Origin: JACKDW01 sp964621785
GTDB lineage: Bacteria > Myxococcota_A > Polyangia > Nannocystales > Nannocystaceae
Direction of reading: 5' to 3'
Length of the DNA: 64,000 nucleotides
Assembly (NCBI GenBank): GCA_964621785.1
Contig: CAZUPD010000020.1
Coordinates: 15,118 to 79,117, forward strand
Shown here: positions 1 to 6,667 of the stretch, in pieces
Position numbering within the stretch: the first letter of the stretch is position 1
Layout: every line of letters begins with the position of its first letter
The notes under the pieces: model-generated
What the model was told of the DNA's origin: nothing
What the model saw: the letters and a program-made list of their open reading frames with translations, nothing else
Databases searched by the model: none
Program-made: the position numbers and the translations under genes

Positions 1-2
1 TG

Positions 3-332
3 GTTTGGGGCGTTTTCTATCGCCCGAGCCAAGATGTGTGGGACTACATCGGCATCACCGGGGCGGTCTATTTTACCGGCGCGATCGCGGTGCTCATCGG
101 TGGGATCTACTGGCGCCGAGCGAGTGCGACCGGTGCCGTCGCGGCCCTGCTCGCCGGTCTGACAGCAGTCCTCGGACTCGGCCCAATCCAGCGTGCACTC
201 GGGTTTGAGCAACCGATCGCCTCGTGGGCCGTCGGCCTGGCGACACTGGCCTTGTGCGGGGCGGCGATGGTCGTCGGCTCACTGATCGCCCCCGACCCAG
301 AACATCAAGGACATGGAGATACAAGGATATGA
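3..332 (+). CDS. Sodium:solute symporter family protein, C-terminal fragment
   Basis: This is the 3' end of a membrane transporter; the gene begins before the window. The frame is open from base 3 and runs to a TGA at 330-332. The visible 109 residues hold about three hydrophobic helices with short polar joins. A basic YWRR turn is followed by the ASATGAVAALLAG helix, a pattern seen at the C-terminal end of SSS-family (sodium:solute symporter) carriers. The tail after the last helix is short and polar (EHQGHGDTRI). The substrate cannot be told from this part. The next small gene starts inside this stop codon, so the two are translationally coupled. Family assignment is moderately sure; substrate is unknown. 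Confidence 0.6.
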   Translation, partial: VWGVFYRPSQDVWDYIGITGAVYFTGAIAVLIGGIYWRRASATGAVAALLAGLTAVLGLGPIQRALGFEQPIASWAVGLATLALCGAAMVVGSLIAPDPEHQGHGDTRI

Positions 333-499
333 GCCCTTCGAGTTGGCAAACGGTGTGGATGCTGACGCTGATCGGAGGCCTCGGCCTGTTTACGGTCGTG
401 AGTGTGTATGTCGCGATCGCCGGTGTTCGCGACATTCGGCGAATGTTTGCCGACCTGGCTCAACAGCTACCTCGCGTCGAAGACTCGAATGAAGAGTAA
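329..499 (+). CDS. Small one-helix membrane protein coupled to the symporter
   Basis: A 56-residue protein starts at ATG 329, where ATGA overlaps the TGA of the symporter. It has a short polar N-terminus, one hydrophobic segment at about residues 9-30 (LTLIGGLGLFTVVSVYVAIA), then a charged amphipathic tail with RRMFADLAQQL and an acidic end. The tight coupling and single helix suggest a small accessory subunit of the transporter, but I recognise no family. Hydrophobic start, overlap geometry and an in-frame stop make it likely to be real; the accessory role is inference. Confidence 0.55.
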   Translation: MSPSSWQTVWMLTLIGGLGLFTVVSVYVAIAGVRDIRRMFADLAQQLPRVEDSNEE

Positions 500-856
500 G
501 CGCGTCGGACTTCACCTGAACAAACCGGGCAGCCTGCCGAGGCTCTCGTCGGACGTCTCGTCATCACCGACACTCGAGCCGAACGTCCGACTTTTGGCTC
601 GCTCGACGTAGCGACTCCAGGCCTCCTCTTCGCGGACGCGACGCAAGTTGATTTTCGACAGACCCCAGCCCCGACGCCGTCTCGACCGTGATCCGCGAAG
701 ACGCGTAGACCCGGCCATTCGACCAAATGTGTCGGTTCGGCGGATCCTCACAGGTCGCCTTGACGCCCCCTGGGGCCCGACCTATGCTCCGCCTCACCTT
801 CGTTCGTCGCATTGCTGTTGCGATGGACCGCCCTGACCGCCCAAAAGGGAGCCTGC
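500..856 (+). other. Intergenic region without a recognisable gene
   Basis: This 357-base stretch separates the symporter pair from the next lipoprotein. Open frames here are short and have no recognisable domain or convincing ribosome site. It probably carries the terminator of the transporter genes and the promoter of the lipoprotein at 857. I see no strong inverted repeat. Confidence 0.4.
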
Positions 857-1585
857 ATGTTCGCCCGCAAAATCGCCCTGGCAGCCGCACTTGCGCTCGC
901 CACCACCGTTCCAGCCTGCGGCCCGAGTACCGACTCGACCGAGCGCTGGGTGACCACCAGCAACACCAACGTCGAGATCGATTGGGACAAGGTCGCCGAG
1001 GCCTACAAACAGGCCGAAGGGCCCGAGGACTTTGAGCGGCGGGTCAACGAAATCTACGCGGGCGACGAGGTCATCAGCGTATCGGTCGTCGACGAAGACG
1101 AAAAAACCCAGCTCGTCACCGGCTTCTTCGACAAAAATAAAGACGGCAAGGTGACCGAAGAGGAAAAAGTCTTTGTCATCACCCGCCAGATCAACGCCGA
1201 GGAAACCGGTCAGTACCAAGTCCAAGGTTACAACCACTACGCCGCCTACCGCTCGCCCATGTGGGACATCGCCAGCGGCATGATCCTCGGATCGATGATC
1301 TCGCGGGCGTTCATGCCTGGCTACGTGCCGATGTACCGCACGGCCTATGTCACCTCCCCGGCCCGGACCCAAGCCCTGGCCACCCACCGCAACTCCTACC
1401 GCACCAAAAACCCGAGCAAGTTCCCCAACCACGCCAAGCGTTCGAGTTCCGGTCGCAGCTATGGGGCCAAGGGCAGCAGTTTTGGTAGCAGCCGCTCGAG
1501 TAGCCGCAGCTCCTTTGGCCGCGGTGGCGGTGGGTTTGGCGTCAAGGGCAAGCGCAAGCTCACCGTTATTCGCCTGACCAGCTAG
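857..1585 (+). CDS. EF-hand-containing lipoprotein with Ser/Arg/Gly-rich tail
   Basis: A 242-residue predicted lipoprotein. The start at ATG 857 is chosen over the longer frame at 812 because it gives a proper signal peptide (basic MFARK, hydrophobic Ala/Leu stretch) ending in a lipobox at Cys21, and AAAAGGGA lies upstream as a ribosome site. Residues 92-103 form a canonical 12-residue EF-hand loop (DKNKDGKVTEEE), so one calcium-binding site is likely. Residues 120-170 hold Tyr/Met-rich sequence. The last 50 residues are low-complexity Ser/Gly/Arg ending in KGKRKL, possibly a surface-binding or nucleic-acid-like basic tail. The specific function is unknown. A 13-bp hairpin follows the stop. 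Confidence 0.75.
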   Translation: MFARKIALAAALALATTVPACGPSTDSTERWVTTSNTNVEIDWDKVAEAYKQAEGPEDFERRVNEIYAGDEVISVSVVDEDEKTQLVTGFFDKNKDGKVTEEEKVFVITRQINAEETGQYQVQGYNHYAAYRSPMWDIASGMILGSMISRAFMPGYVPMYRTAYVTSPARTQALATHRNSYRTKNPSKFPNHAKRSSSGRSYGAKGSSFGSSRSSSRSSFGRGGGGFGVKGKRKLTVIRLTS

Positions 1586-1600
1586 TTTGTTGTATCGACA

Positions 1601-1635
1601 ATCACCCGAATGCGCGTGCAGTGCATTCGGGTGAT
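1601..1635 (+). terminator. Perfect 13-bp inverted repeat after the EF-hand lipoprotein gene
   Basis: ATCACCCGAATGC (1601-1613) pairs perfectly with GCATTCGGGTGAT (1623-1635) around a 9-base loop. It lies 15 bases after the stop at 1585, so it is placed as a terminator, but no T-run follows. It also covers a possible GTG start (1621) of the next gene, so it could instead limit translation of that gene. Confidence 0.5.
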
Positions 1636-1644
1636 GCATGCACC

Positions 1645-2238
1645 ATGTCACCGCAAACGCCCATCCTCTCGGTCGCCGACCTTCCGCTGCCCCGGCTCGA
1701 CACCCATACCCTCTTGCATCTACATCCAGATCGCAAGGACATCGACCTCGACAACTACGGTTTTGGCTACGGGTTTGTCCCGAAACTCGTGTTGCACGAA
1801 ACCGACGGCGACAGGCGGACCGCGACCGTCGAGGGCTGCCTGTTGCTCGCCCTGCACAGCTACGAAGAAAGCCCGCCTGACCAAAAGGACATCGAGATCG
1901 CATTTTGGCTCGACGACGACGAGTACTACGAAGAAGATGCCGACGACGACGAGGACCTCGTCGTGCTCGCCCCGTTGACCCTGTTTTTGCGTCGCCGCCT
2001 TGCAGCCCTGCTCGCCGAGTACCAAGCCGAGCGAGGCTGTCCACCCCAAGCGGTCGTGCTCGCGCTGTGCAACCCCCAACACGCAGTCCTGCGCCGCCCC
2101 GAAGACCTTGTATCACCACCGATCCGCTACGCCCTCGGCGATGTCACCTCGTGGATGGAGAGCGACGAACAGGGCGAGACCTGGGATCCCGAGGCCCCCT
2201 TGCGGCTCAACGGTGAGCAATGGCTGACTCTTCCGTAA
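1645..2238 (+). CDS. Acidic protein of unknown function
   Basis: A 197-residue soluble protein with no signal peptide or membrane segment. I use ATG 1645 because the in-frame GTG at 1621 lies inside the hairpin at 1601-1635. The protein is rich in Asp/Glu, with an acidic run (WLDDDEYYEEDADDDED) in the middle followed by a hydrophobic helix-like part (LVVLAPLTLFLRRRLAALL). I recognise no domain. It overlaps the next gene by 19 bases, and the two are probably made together. Stop, composition and coupling support a real gene; function is not assigned. Confidence 0.6.
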   Translation: MSPQTPILSVADLPLPRLDTHTLLHLHPDRKDIDLDNYGFGYGFVPKLVLHETDGDRRTATVEGCLLLALHSYEESPPDQKDIEIAFWLDDDEYYEEDADDDEDLVVLAPLTLFLRRRLAALLAEYQAERGCPPQAVVLALCNPQHAVLRRPEDLVSPPIRYALGDVTSWMESDEQGETWDPEAPLRLNGEQWLTLP

Positions 2239-2774
2239 TCGAGCATCCTGTGCCATACACCGAGGCGCTCCCCATGAAACACGCGTACGGCCACATCACA
2301 GAATCTCAAAAACTCACCTACGCGGGGATGTACATCCTCAAAAAACTCGATCTCAAACCCAAGGACGGCGGTGCGGAGATCCGGGTGATGGCCCCCGAAA
2401 ACGGCTCGATCGAAGATATCCTCGACCACCTCCAACTGCGCGGATACATCGAGGTCGGTCGCAAAAATCGCTATCAGCTGACGCAGGCGGGCAAGGATTA
2501 TATCGGCGCGCTGATCGACGAGGCCGAGCACCTGATCGATGAGTTCGACGACGAAGAAGTCGAGGACATGTTGGAGGAACTCGCGGCCCGCAACATGGAC
2601 GTGTTCCGCGTGCGATTTTTATGGGGCTGGTACCAGGGCGAATTCGACGACGTGGTGCTGTTCCAACAACGTCGGGGTTTTTCCGAGATCGAGCACGCGT
2701 GGCAGGAATTCGTCACCGACGACGCGTTCTATCAAAACCTCGCCCTCGAGTTGCAGACCCGACCCGACGACTAA
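2220..2774 (+). CDS. Winged-helix-like protein of unknown function
   Basis: A 184-residue soluble protein overlapping the upstream gene by 19 bases. An internal ATG at 2274 (MKHAYGHI) is an alternative start. Residues 60-95 look like a winged helix: a helix (GSIEDILDHLQLRGYI) followed by a beta-wing-like turn (EVGRKNRYQLTQAGKDYI), as in MarR/PadR-type domains. The rest is acidic and aromatic (FRVRFLWGWYQGEFDD). The wing region could mean DNA binding or a protein-protein module; this is a weak structural guess. Coupling with the acidic protein before it suggests the two work together. Confidence 0.6.
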   Translation: MADSSVIEHPVPYTEALPMKHAYGHITESQKLTYAGMYILKKLDLKPKDGGAEIRVMAPENGSIEDILDHLQLRGYIEVGRKNRYQLTQAGKDYIGALIDEAEHLIDEFDDEEVEDMLEELAARNMDVFRVRFLWGWYQGEFDDVVLFQQRRGFSEIEHAWQEFVTDDAFYQNLALELQTRPDD

Positions 2775-3010
2775 CTCGCTCCGATTGAGGCGGCGCAAGG
2801 TTCTACCGACATGTTTCTGAGGACATTTCCTCAAACACCGGGAATCCCCGTCTCGACACTCGTCCGCGGGTAGCGAACACGGCCTCCCGGACGTCGCACA
2901 ACCGTCGATTTCGACACGTTCCAGTCACCGGTCTCGGCGCCTCCATGCGACCGAGCGACCACCGAAGAGAGGTTGATCCGGACCGCCGAGAACACGGTAA
3001 CCTGTCCTCT

Positions 3011-4078
3011 ATGACATACCATCGCTGGATCATTCTCGGACTCTCGCTTGCACTTCCCTCTACGACCGGTTGTGGAGACGGTGATTCGATGACAAGCGAA
3101 GGTTCCGCGACCATGGCGTCCAGCGGGATCGCGACGGAGGACCCTACGACAGCTGGCCCCAGTACCATGTCCGAGTCAGAGTCCGAAACCGATGGCAGCG
3201 GCGCAGAGACAGCCGGCGAGACCATGACGACGGACACCTCGGACACCTCGAACACCACCGATCCGACCGACACGACCGACACGACCGACAGCGACACGAC
3301 CGACAGCGACACGACCGACACGACCGACAGCGATACGACTGTAGGTACAACCGACGATCCGACAACAACGTCGGACAGCGACTCGGACACCAGTGATTCG
3401 GACACCGGCGAGCCCGAGTGCGGCAACCTGTTGGTAACCTATCGCGATTTCATGCCTCTACACGAAGATTTTGGCTGTCACATGAGCGGCAACTTCGCCT
3501 ATCCCGGCCTCGTGATGCCGACCCTCGGCAATCAGAGCAAACCGGAGTACAATCCCAATCCGCCGGCTCCCCCCAACGGGTGGACCGGCACCCAACCCCA
3601 AATCACCAACGGCTCGACATTCTCGCAGTGGTACAACACGGTCGACGGCATCAACATCGAGATCCAGGGCGAGCTCGAGCTCACCGAGATCATGCCCGGG
3701 GTTTACAGCTTTGCCAGCGACGCGTTTTATCCGCTGACCGACATGGGCTTTGGCAACAACACCACCCCCAACTGGGCCGGCCAGACCTACCCCGATCACA
3801 ACGGGGCGTTCACCTCGGAGATCCACACCAACTTTATTTACCAACCTGGCCAAGAGTTCACCTTCATCGGTGACGACGATGTCTGGGTGTTCATCGACGG
3901 CAACCTCGCGCTCGACCTAGGTGGTCTGCACCCGCCCGACCAGGACACGATCATCCTCGACAACCTCGGCCTGACCCAAGGGCAAAATTATACGCTCGAT
4001 GTGTTCCACGCCGAACGCTGCGGCAGCGGCAGCAATTTCCGGATCGATACGTCGATCAACTGTTTTATCCCCGAGTAA
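3011..4078 (+). CDS. Fibro-slime domain lipoprotein with Thr/Asp-rich linker
   Basis: A 355-residue predicted surface lipoprotein. The signal peptide ends at a lipobox (PSTTGC, Cys21); ATG 3011 gives the compact signal, whereas 2945 would add charged residues in front. Residues 25-130 are a Thr/Ser/Asp/Glu linker containing many Asp-Thr and Asp-Ser-Asp units. From about residue 135 to the end lies a fibro-slime-type domain, recognised by the sequence near residue 287, GDDDVWVFIDGNLALDLGG, and the later LDVFHAER. This domain occurs in slime-mould cellulose-binding and bacterial secreted proteins and is related to PA14-like folds, so carbohydrate or adhesive binding on the outer surface is likely. 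The SMI1-like gene follows after 12 bases. Confidence 0.85.
   Translation: MTYHRWIILGLSLALPSTTGCGDGDSMTSEGSATMASSGIATEDPTTAGPSTMSESESETDGSGAETAGETMTTDTSDTSNTTDPTDTTDTTDSDTTDSDTTDTTDSDTTVGTTDDPTTTSDSDSDTSDSDTGEPECGNLLVTYRDFMPLHEDFGCHMSGNFAYPGLVMPTLGNQSKPEYNPNPPAPPNGWTGTQPQITNGSTFSQWYNTVDGINIEIQGELELTEIMPGVYSFASDAFYPLTDMGFGNNTTPNWAGQTYPDHNGAFTSEIHTNFIYQPGQEFTFIGDDDVWVFIDGNLALDLGGLHPPDQDTIILDNLGLTQGQNYTLDVFHAERCGSGSNFRIDTSINCFIPE
3268..3345 (+). repeat. Short tandem repeat coding for the Asp/Thr linker
   Basis: The linker of the fibro-slime lipoprotein is encoded by imperfect tandem copies of a unit close to GACACGACC, alternating with GACAGC. Copy number at such a site can change by slippage in steps of whole codons, which would alter linker length without breaking the frame. 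Confidence 0.7.
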
Positions 4079-4090
4079 CTCGGTTCGACA

Positions 4091-4651
4091 ATGAATGTAG
4101 GCGCAACGAGCTCATCTCTCGATCGGATCCAGGCACTCGTCGCCGAGCTGGTCGTCGCGCGGCCGTACTTCGCCTCACTCGAGCCTGTTGCATGTTCTCG
4201 AGATCAGCTCGATGCGTTTGAGCGACGCCACCGTGTCGAGCTGCCACCGGCCCACCGCGCCCTGCTTCTCGCCCTCGGCGACCGCCCACTTCTGCCGCGT
4301 GTGGTCGGCTCTCGCGCATTGGGTCTGTCCGATGATGCTTGCCTCAAGAATGGGATTTACCAGTCGTTTGAAGGACGTTTGTGCGAAGCGTTCCCCTACG
4401 CGGGCGAGCTGCCGCTCGCGCTCCCGTGGGACGAACTCGCAGATGACTACGTCGACCTCCGACCGCTGCGCGGGACCATCTGCCTCGGCTCGGGCGGCTG
4501 CGACATCATCTGGGTCGCGGTCATCACCGGCCGTGAACGCGGGCGGGTATGGTGCTTTGTTCCGGGCCACGAACAGGAGCTACAGCCGACCGGGTTGGAT
4601 CTGCTGGCGTGGTGGATCGACAGCCTCGAGCGGGCCCTTCGCGAACGCTGA
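4091..4651 (+). CDS. SMI1/KNR4 (SUKH) family-like protein
   Basis: A 186-residue soluble protein without a signal peptide. Near residues 35-60 it has the SUKH-type start, FERRHRVELPPAHRALLLALGD, and later the typical core GTICLGSGGCDIIWVAVITG followed by RGRVWCF. These features fit the SMI1/KNR4 superfamily, whose bacterial members often serve as immunity proteins for polymorphic toxins, though others have different roles. It lies 12 bases after the fibro-slime lipoprotein gene on the same strand, so they are probably co-transcribed. No toxin domain is visible in that neighbour, so an immunity role is not shown. Confidence 0.7.
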   Translation: MNVGATSSSLDRIQALVAELVVARPYFASLEPVACSRDQLDAFERRHRVELPPAHRALLLALGDRPLLPRVVGSRALGLSDDACLKNGIYQSFEGRLCEAFPYAGELPLALPWDELADDYVDLRPLRGTICLGSGGCDIIWVAVITGRERGRVWCFVPGHEQELQPTGLDLLAWWIDSLERALRER

Positions 4652-4661
4652 ATGATCCAAT

Positions 4662-4679
4662 GGTGTTTGTACAAACACC
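4662..4679. promoter_or_regulatory. Perfect 18-bp palindrome upstream of a lipoprotein gene
   Basis: GGTGTTTGTACAAACACC is its own reverse complement. It ends 44 bases before the ATG at 4724. The centre TGTACA is AT-rich compared with its surroundings. The position fits an operator for a dimeric regulator. A weaker dyad, TTGTATCCACAA, follows at about 4688. Confidence 0.55.
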
Positions 4680-4723
4680 GGCCACTGTTGTATCCACAAC
4701 CTTATCTATGCTAGCGTCTCCGA

Positions 4724-5695
4724 ATGCGCCAACACGCACTCGCGCTCGCCTTTGTTGCGTCTACATCCCTCCGCTGTGCCGGGGAGCCCGGAGAGCAGAC
4801 CGATACCCAGCCCGGCACCACAACGGCGACCACCACCGCGGGTCCGACTTCGGCCACGGGCGCATCCAGTGGAACAGACGACCAGACCGGTCCGCACACT
4901 TCGACCACGACTTCGACCTCCGGTCCGACCACCACTGAACCACCGAGCGAGACCGACGACCCCTCGGGCACGACCGGCGACCCGCTCCCGTGCGACGACC
5001 GTTTTGCGTTTGCCCCTGATCCGCCGGGCACCGGATCCCTCCTCAAGGTCCTCGTCAGTGACCCCCAACCCCTCGTATTTGTCGACCTAGCCGCACAGGG
5101 GCCAGGTCAGGCGAGCATCACGTTCGACGATGTCGTCGACCAAAATCCCTACACATGGGCGTGGGATGTCACCAGCCTGACCGAGGGGGTGTGGACATTT
5201 ACCTTTTCCGCCGGCGATCCACAACAGCAGCTCGGGCAGTGTCAGGTGTATGTGCATGATACCGGCGAGCCTCCTCCTCCTCCGCAAGGTGATTGTAGCG
5301 GCAAGATCTGTGGTGATGCGGACGGCAACGGCGGCTACTGCCAAACCTGTCCCATGGTTGGGGAATGCCTCGATCCCCCCTCACCCTACGGACCCTCGCC
5401 CGACCAAGCCCCGTGGGACTGCCTCGACAATGCCGGTTGTCACGAGGAGTCGGGCAACTGCACCATCTGGTGTCCCGGCGAGCCCTGCAACGAAGAGGCC
5501 CACCCCGACGGTTGCCCCCAGGGCGTCGAGTCGTGCTTTGTCTCGGCGAGTTTCACCTCCTACGAAGAGGCCTGCAAATCCTGCTGTGAGAGCCGGTTTC
5601 ACGAGCCGACCCAGGCATATGCGTGCTGGGACGAGGCCTACAGTTTGTGCCGCTATCCCACCGATTGTGGTCTGCCACTGTGGGATGATCCGTAG
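4724..5695 (+). CDS. Cys-rich secreted lipoprotein of unknown function
   Basis: A 323-residue predicted lipoprotein. The N-terminal signal ends near Cys18 (STSLRCAG), followed by a Thr/Ser/Pro linker to about residue 85. Residues 90-165 form a beta-rich region (VFVDLAAQG, TWAWDVTSLTEGVWTFTF) that resembles an Ig-like domain. A proline spacer (EPPPPPQG) leads into a Cys-rich C-terminal half with about 20 cysteines in CxxC and CxxxC spacings, probably disulfide-bonded outside the cell. I recognise no named family. A perfect palindrome sits upstream, and a copy of the dispersed TGTATNTGCA word lies at 5247-5256. Confidence 0.7.
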   Translation: MRQHALALAFVASTSLRCAGEPGEQTDTQPGTTTATTTAGPTSATGASSGTDDQTGPHTSTTTSTSGPTTTEPPSETDDPSGTTGDPLPCDDRFAFAPDPPGTGSLLKVLVSDPQPLVFVDLAAQGPGQASITFDDVVDQNPYTWAWDVTSLTEGVWTFTFSAGDPQQQLGQCQVYVHDTGEPPPPPQGDCSGKICGDADGNGGYCQTCPMVGECLDPPSPYGPSPDQAPWDCLDNAGCHEESGNCTIWCPGEPCNEEAHPDGCPQGVESCFVSASFTSYEEACKSCCESRFHEPTQAYACWDEAYSLCRYPTDCGLPLWDDP

Positions 5696-5715
5696 CCTGG
5701 CTCGACACTAAAACA

Positions 5716-5765
5716 ATGTACACACAACTATTTCATGTGTATACAATGTATTTGTTCATGAACGC
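5716..5765. promoter_or_regulatory. AT-rich dyad-containing promoter region
   Basis: The 159 bases before the oxidoreductase gene contain a strikingly AT-rich block for this genome. It includes TGTACACACAA, the palindrome TGTATACA within GTGTATACAATG, and TGTATTTGTTCATGAAC. These resemble the TGTA-type elements upstream of other genes in the window. Promoter function is inferred from base composition and position. Confidence 0.35.
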
Positions 5766-5854
5766 CCATGACCTCTCCGCATCCGTGACTTCTATCCGCG
5801 ACCGCCGCAGGCGAATACTTGGCGGCACGCGGCGCACCTGCTACCTCTTCGCCT

Positions 5855-6658
5855 ATGCACGGCAAGCGGATTGTACTGACGGGGGCGTCCGAGGGAATCG
5901 GGCACGGACTGGCTCTGGCCCTGGCCCGGGAGGGTGCACGGGTTGTGATCGCAGCACGCAACGCTGACAAGTTGCAGGCAGTCGTCGACGCGTGTGCACA
6001 ACTCCCCGGGGAAGTGTTCGCTGTCCCGACCGATGTCGGAGACCAGGCCGCCTGCCAACACCTGATCGAGACGGCGTCGACCCACCTCGGTGGCCTGGAC
6101 ATTCTGATCAACAACGCCGGGATTTCGATGAGCACGCGGTTCGACGAACTCGAGGATCTGGCGATCTTTGAGCGACTGATGCGGGTCAACTACCTGGGCA
6201 CCGTGTACTGCACCTACTACGCCCTGCCGCTGTTGCGAGCGACCCGTGGGCTGATCGTCGGTGTGTCGTCGCTGCAGGGCAAGACCGGGTTTCCCCGGTC
6301 GACCGGCTACGCCGGCAGCAAGCACGCCGTGCAGGGATTTCTCGACTCGCTGCGCCTCGAAATCGAAACCCAAGGAGTCGCGGTCTTGGTCGTATCCCCC
6401 GGCCCGGTCGACACCAAAATCCACGCCCGCAAGCTCGACAAACACGGTGTCCACAGCGATTCCGGTCAGGACTTCAGCGATAAAAAACAGATGTCCGTCG
6501 AGGAATGTTCACGTCAAATCATCCAGGCGATGCGCAGGCGCAAGCGCGAGCTCGTGATGACAGCCGGGGGCAAGTTGGCGGTGTGGCTCAAGCCATTCGT
6601 GCCGCGATTTGTCGACCGCCAGATCGCCCGGGCGGTCGAGAACTTCTACGCCGATTGA
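5855..6658 (+). CDS. Short-chain dehydrogenase/reductase (SDR)
   Basis: A 267-residue cytoplasmic oxidoreductase of the classical SDR family. ATG 5855 is chosen over the TTG at 5819 because the Rossmann strand begins directly after it (KRIVLTGASEGIG). The nucleotide-binding TGxxxGxG motif is at about residues 8-15, NNAG near 87-90, the catalytic Ser in VGVSSLQG near residue 139, and the YAGSK (YxxxK) pair near 150-154. The basic residues after strand 2 (ARNADK) suggest NADP(H). The C-terminal extension (LAVWLKPFVPRFVDRQIARAV) is typical of membrane-associated DHRS7B-like enzymes, so a lipid or ketone substrate is plausible but unproven. It faces the FG-GAP gene convergently. Confidence 0.85.
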   Translation: MHGKRIVLTGASEGIGHGLALALAREGARVVIAARNADKLQAVVDACAQLPGEVFAVPTDVGDQAACQHLIETASTHLGGLDILINNAGISMSTRFDELEDLAIFERLMRVNYLGTVYCTYYALPLLRATRGLIVGVSSLQGKTGFPRSTGYAGSKHAVQGFLDSLRLEIETQGVAVLVVSPGPVDTKIHARKLDKHGVHSDSGQDFSDKKQMSVEECSRQIIQAMRRRKRELVMTAGGKLAVWLKPFVPRFVDRQIARAVENFYAD

Positions 6659-6667
6659 TGCCGGAGG

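Noticed and set aside
794..2119. Reverse-strand frame of 441 residues
   Set aside because: It lies opposite two forward genes with a signal peptide and EF-hand; it is Arg/Gly-rich without domain pattern, typical of an antisense frame in GC-rich DNA.
4091..4651. Toxin-immunity module with the upstream lipoprotein as toxin
   Set aside because: The fibro-slime lipoprotein shows no nuclease, deaminase or other toxin motif, so I report only the SUKH-like similarity.
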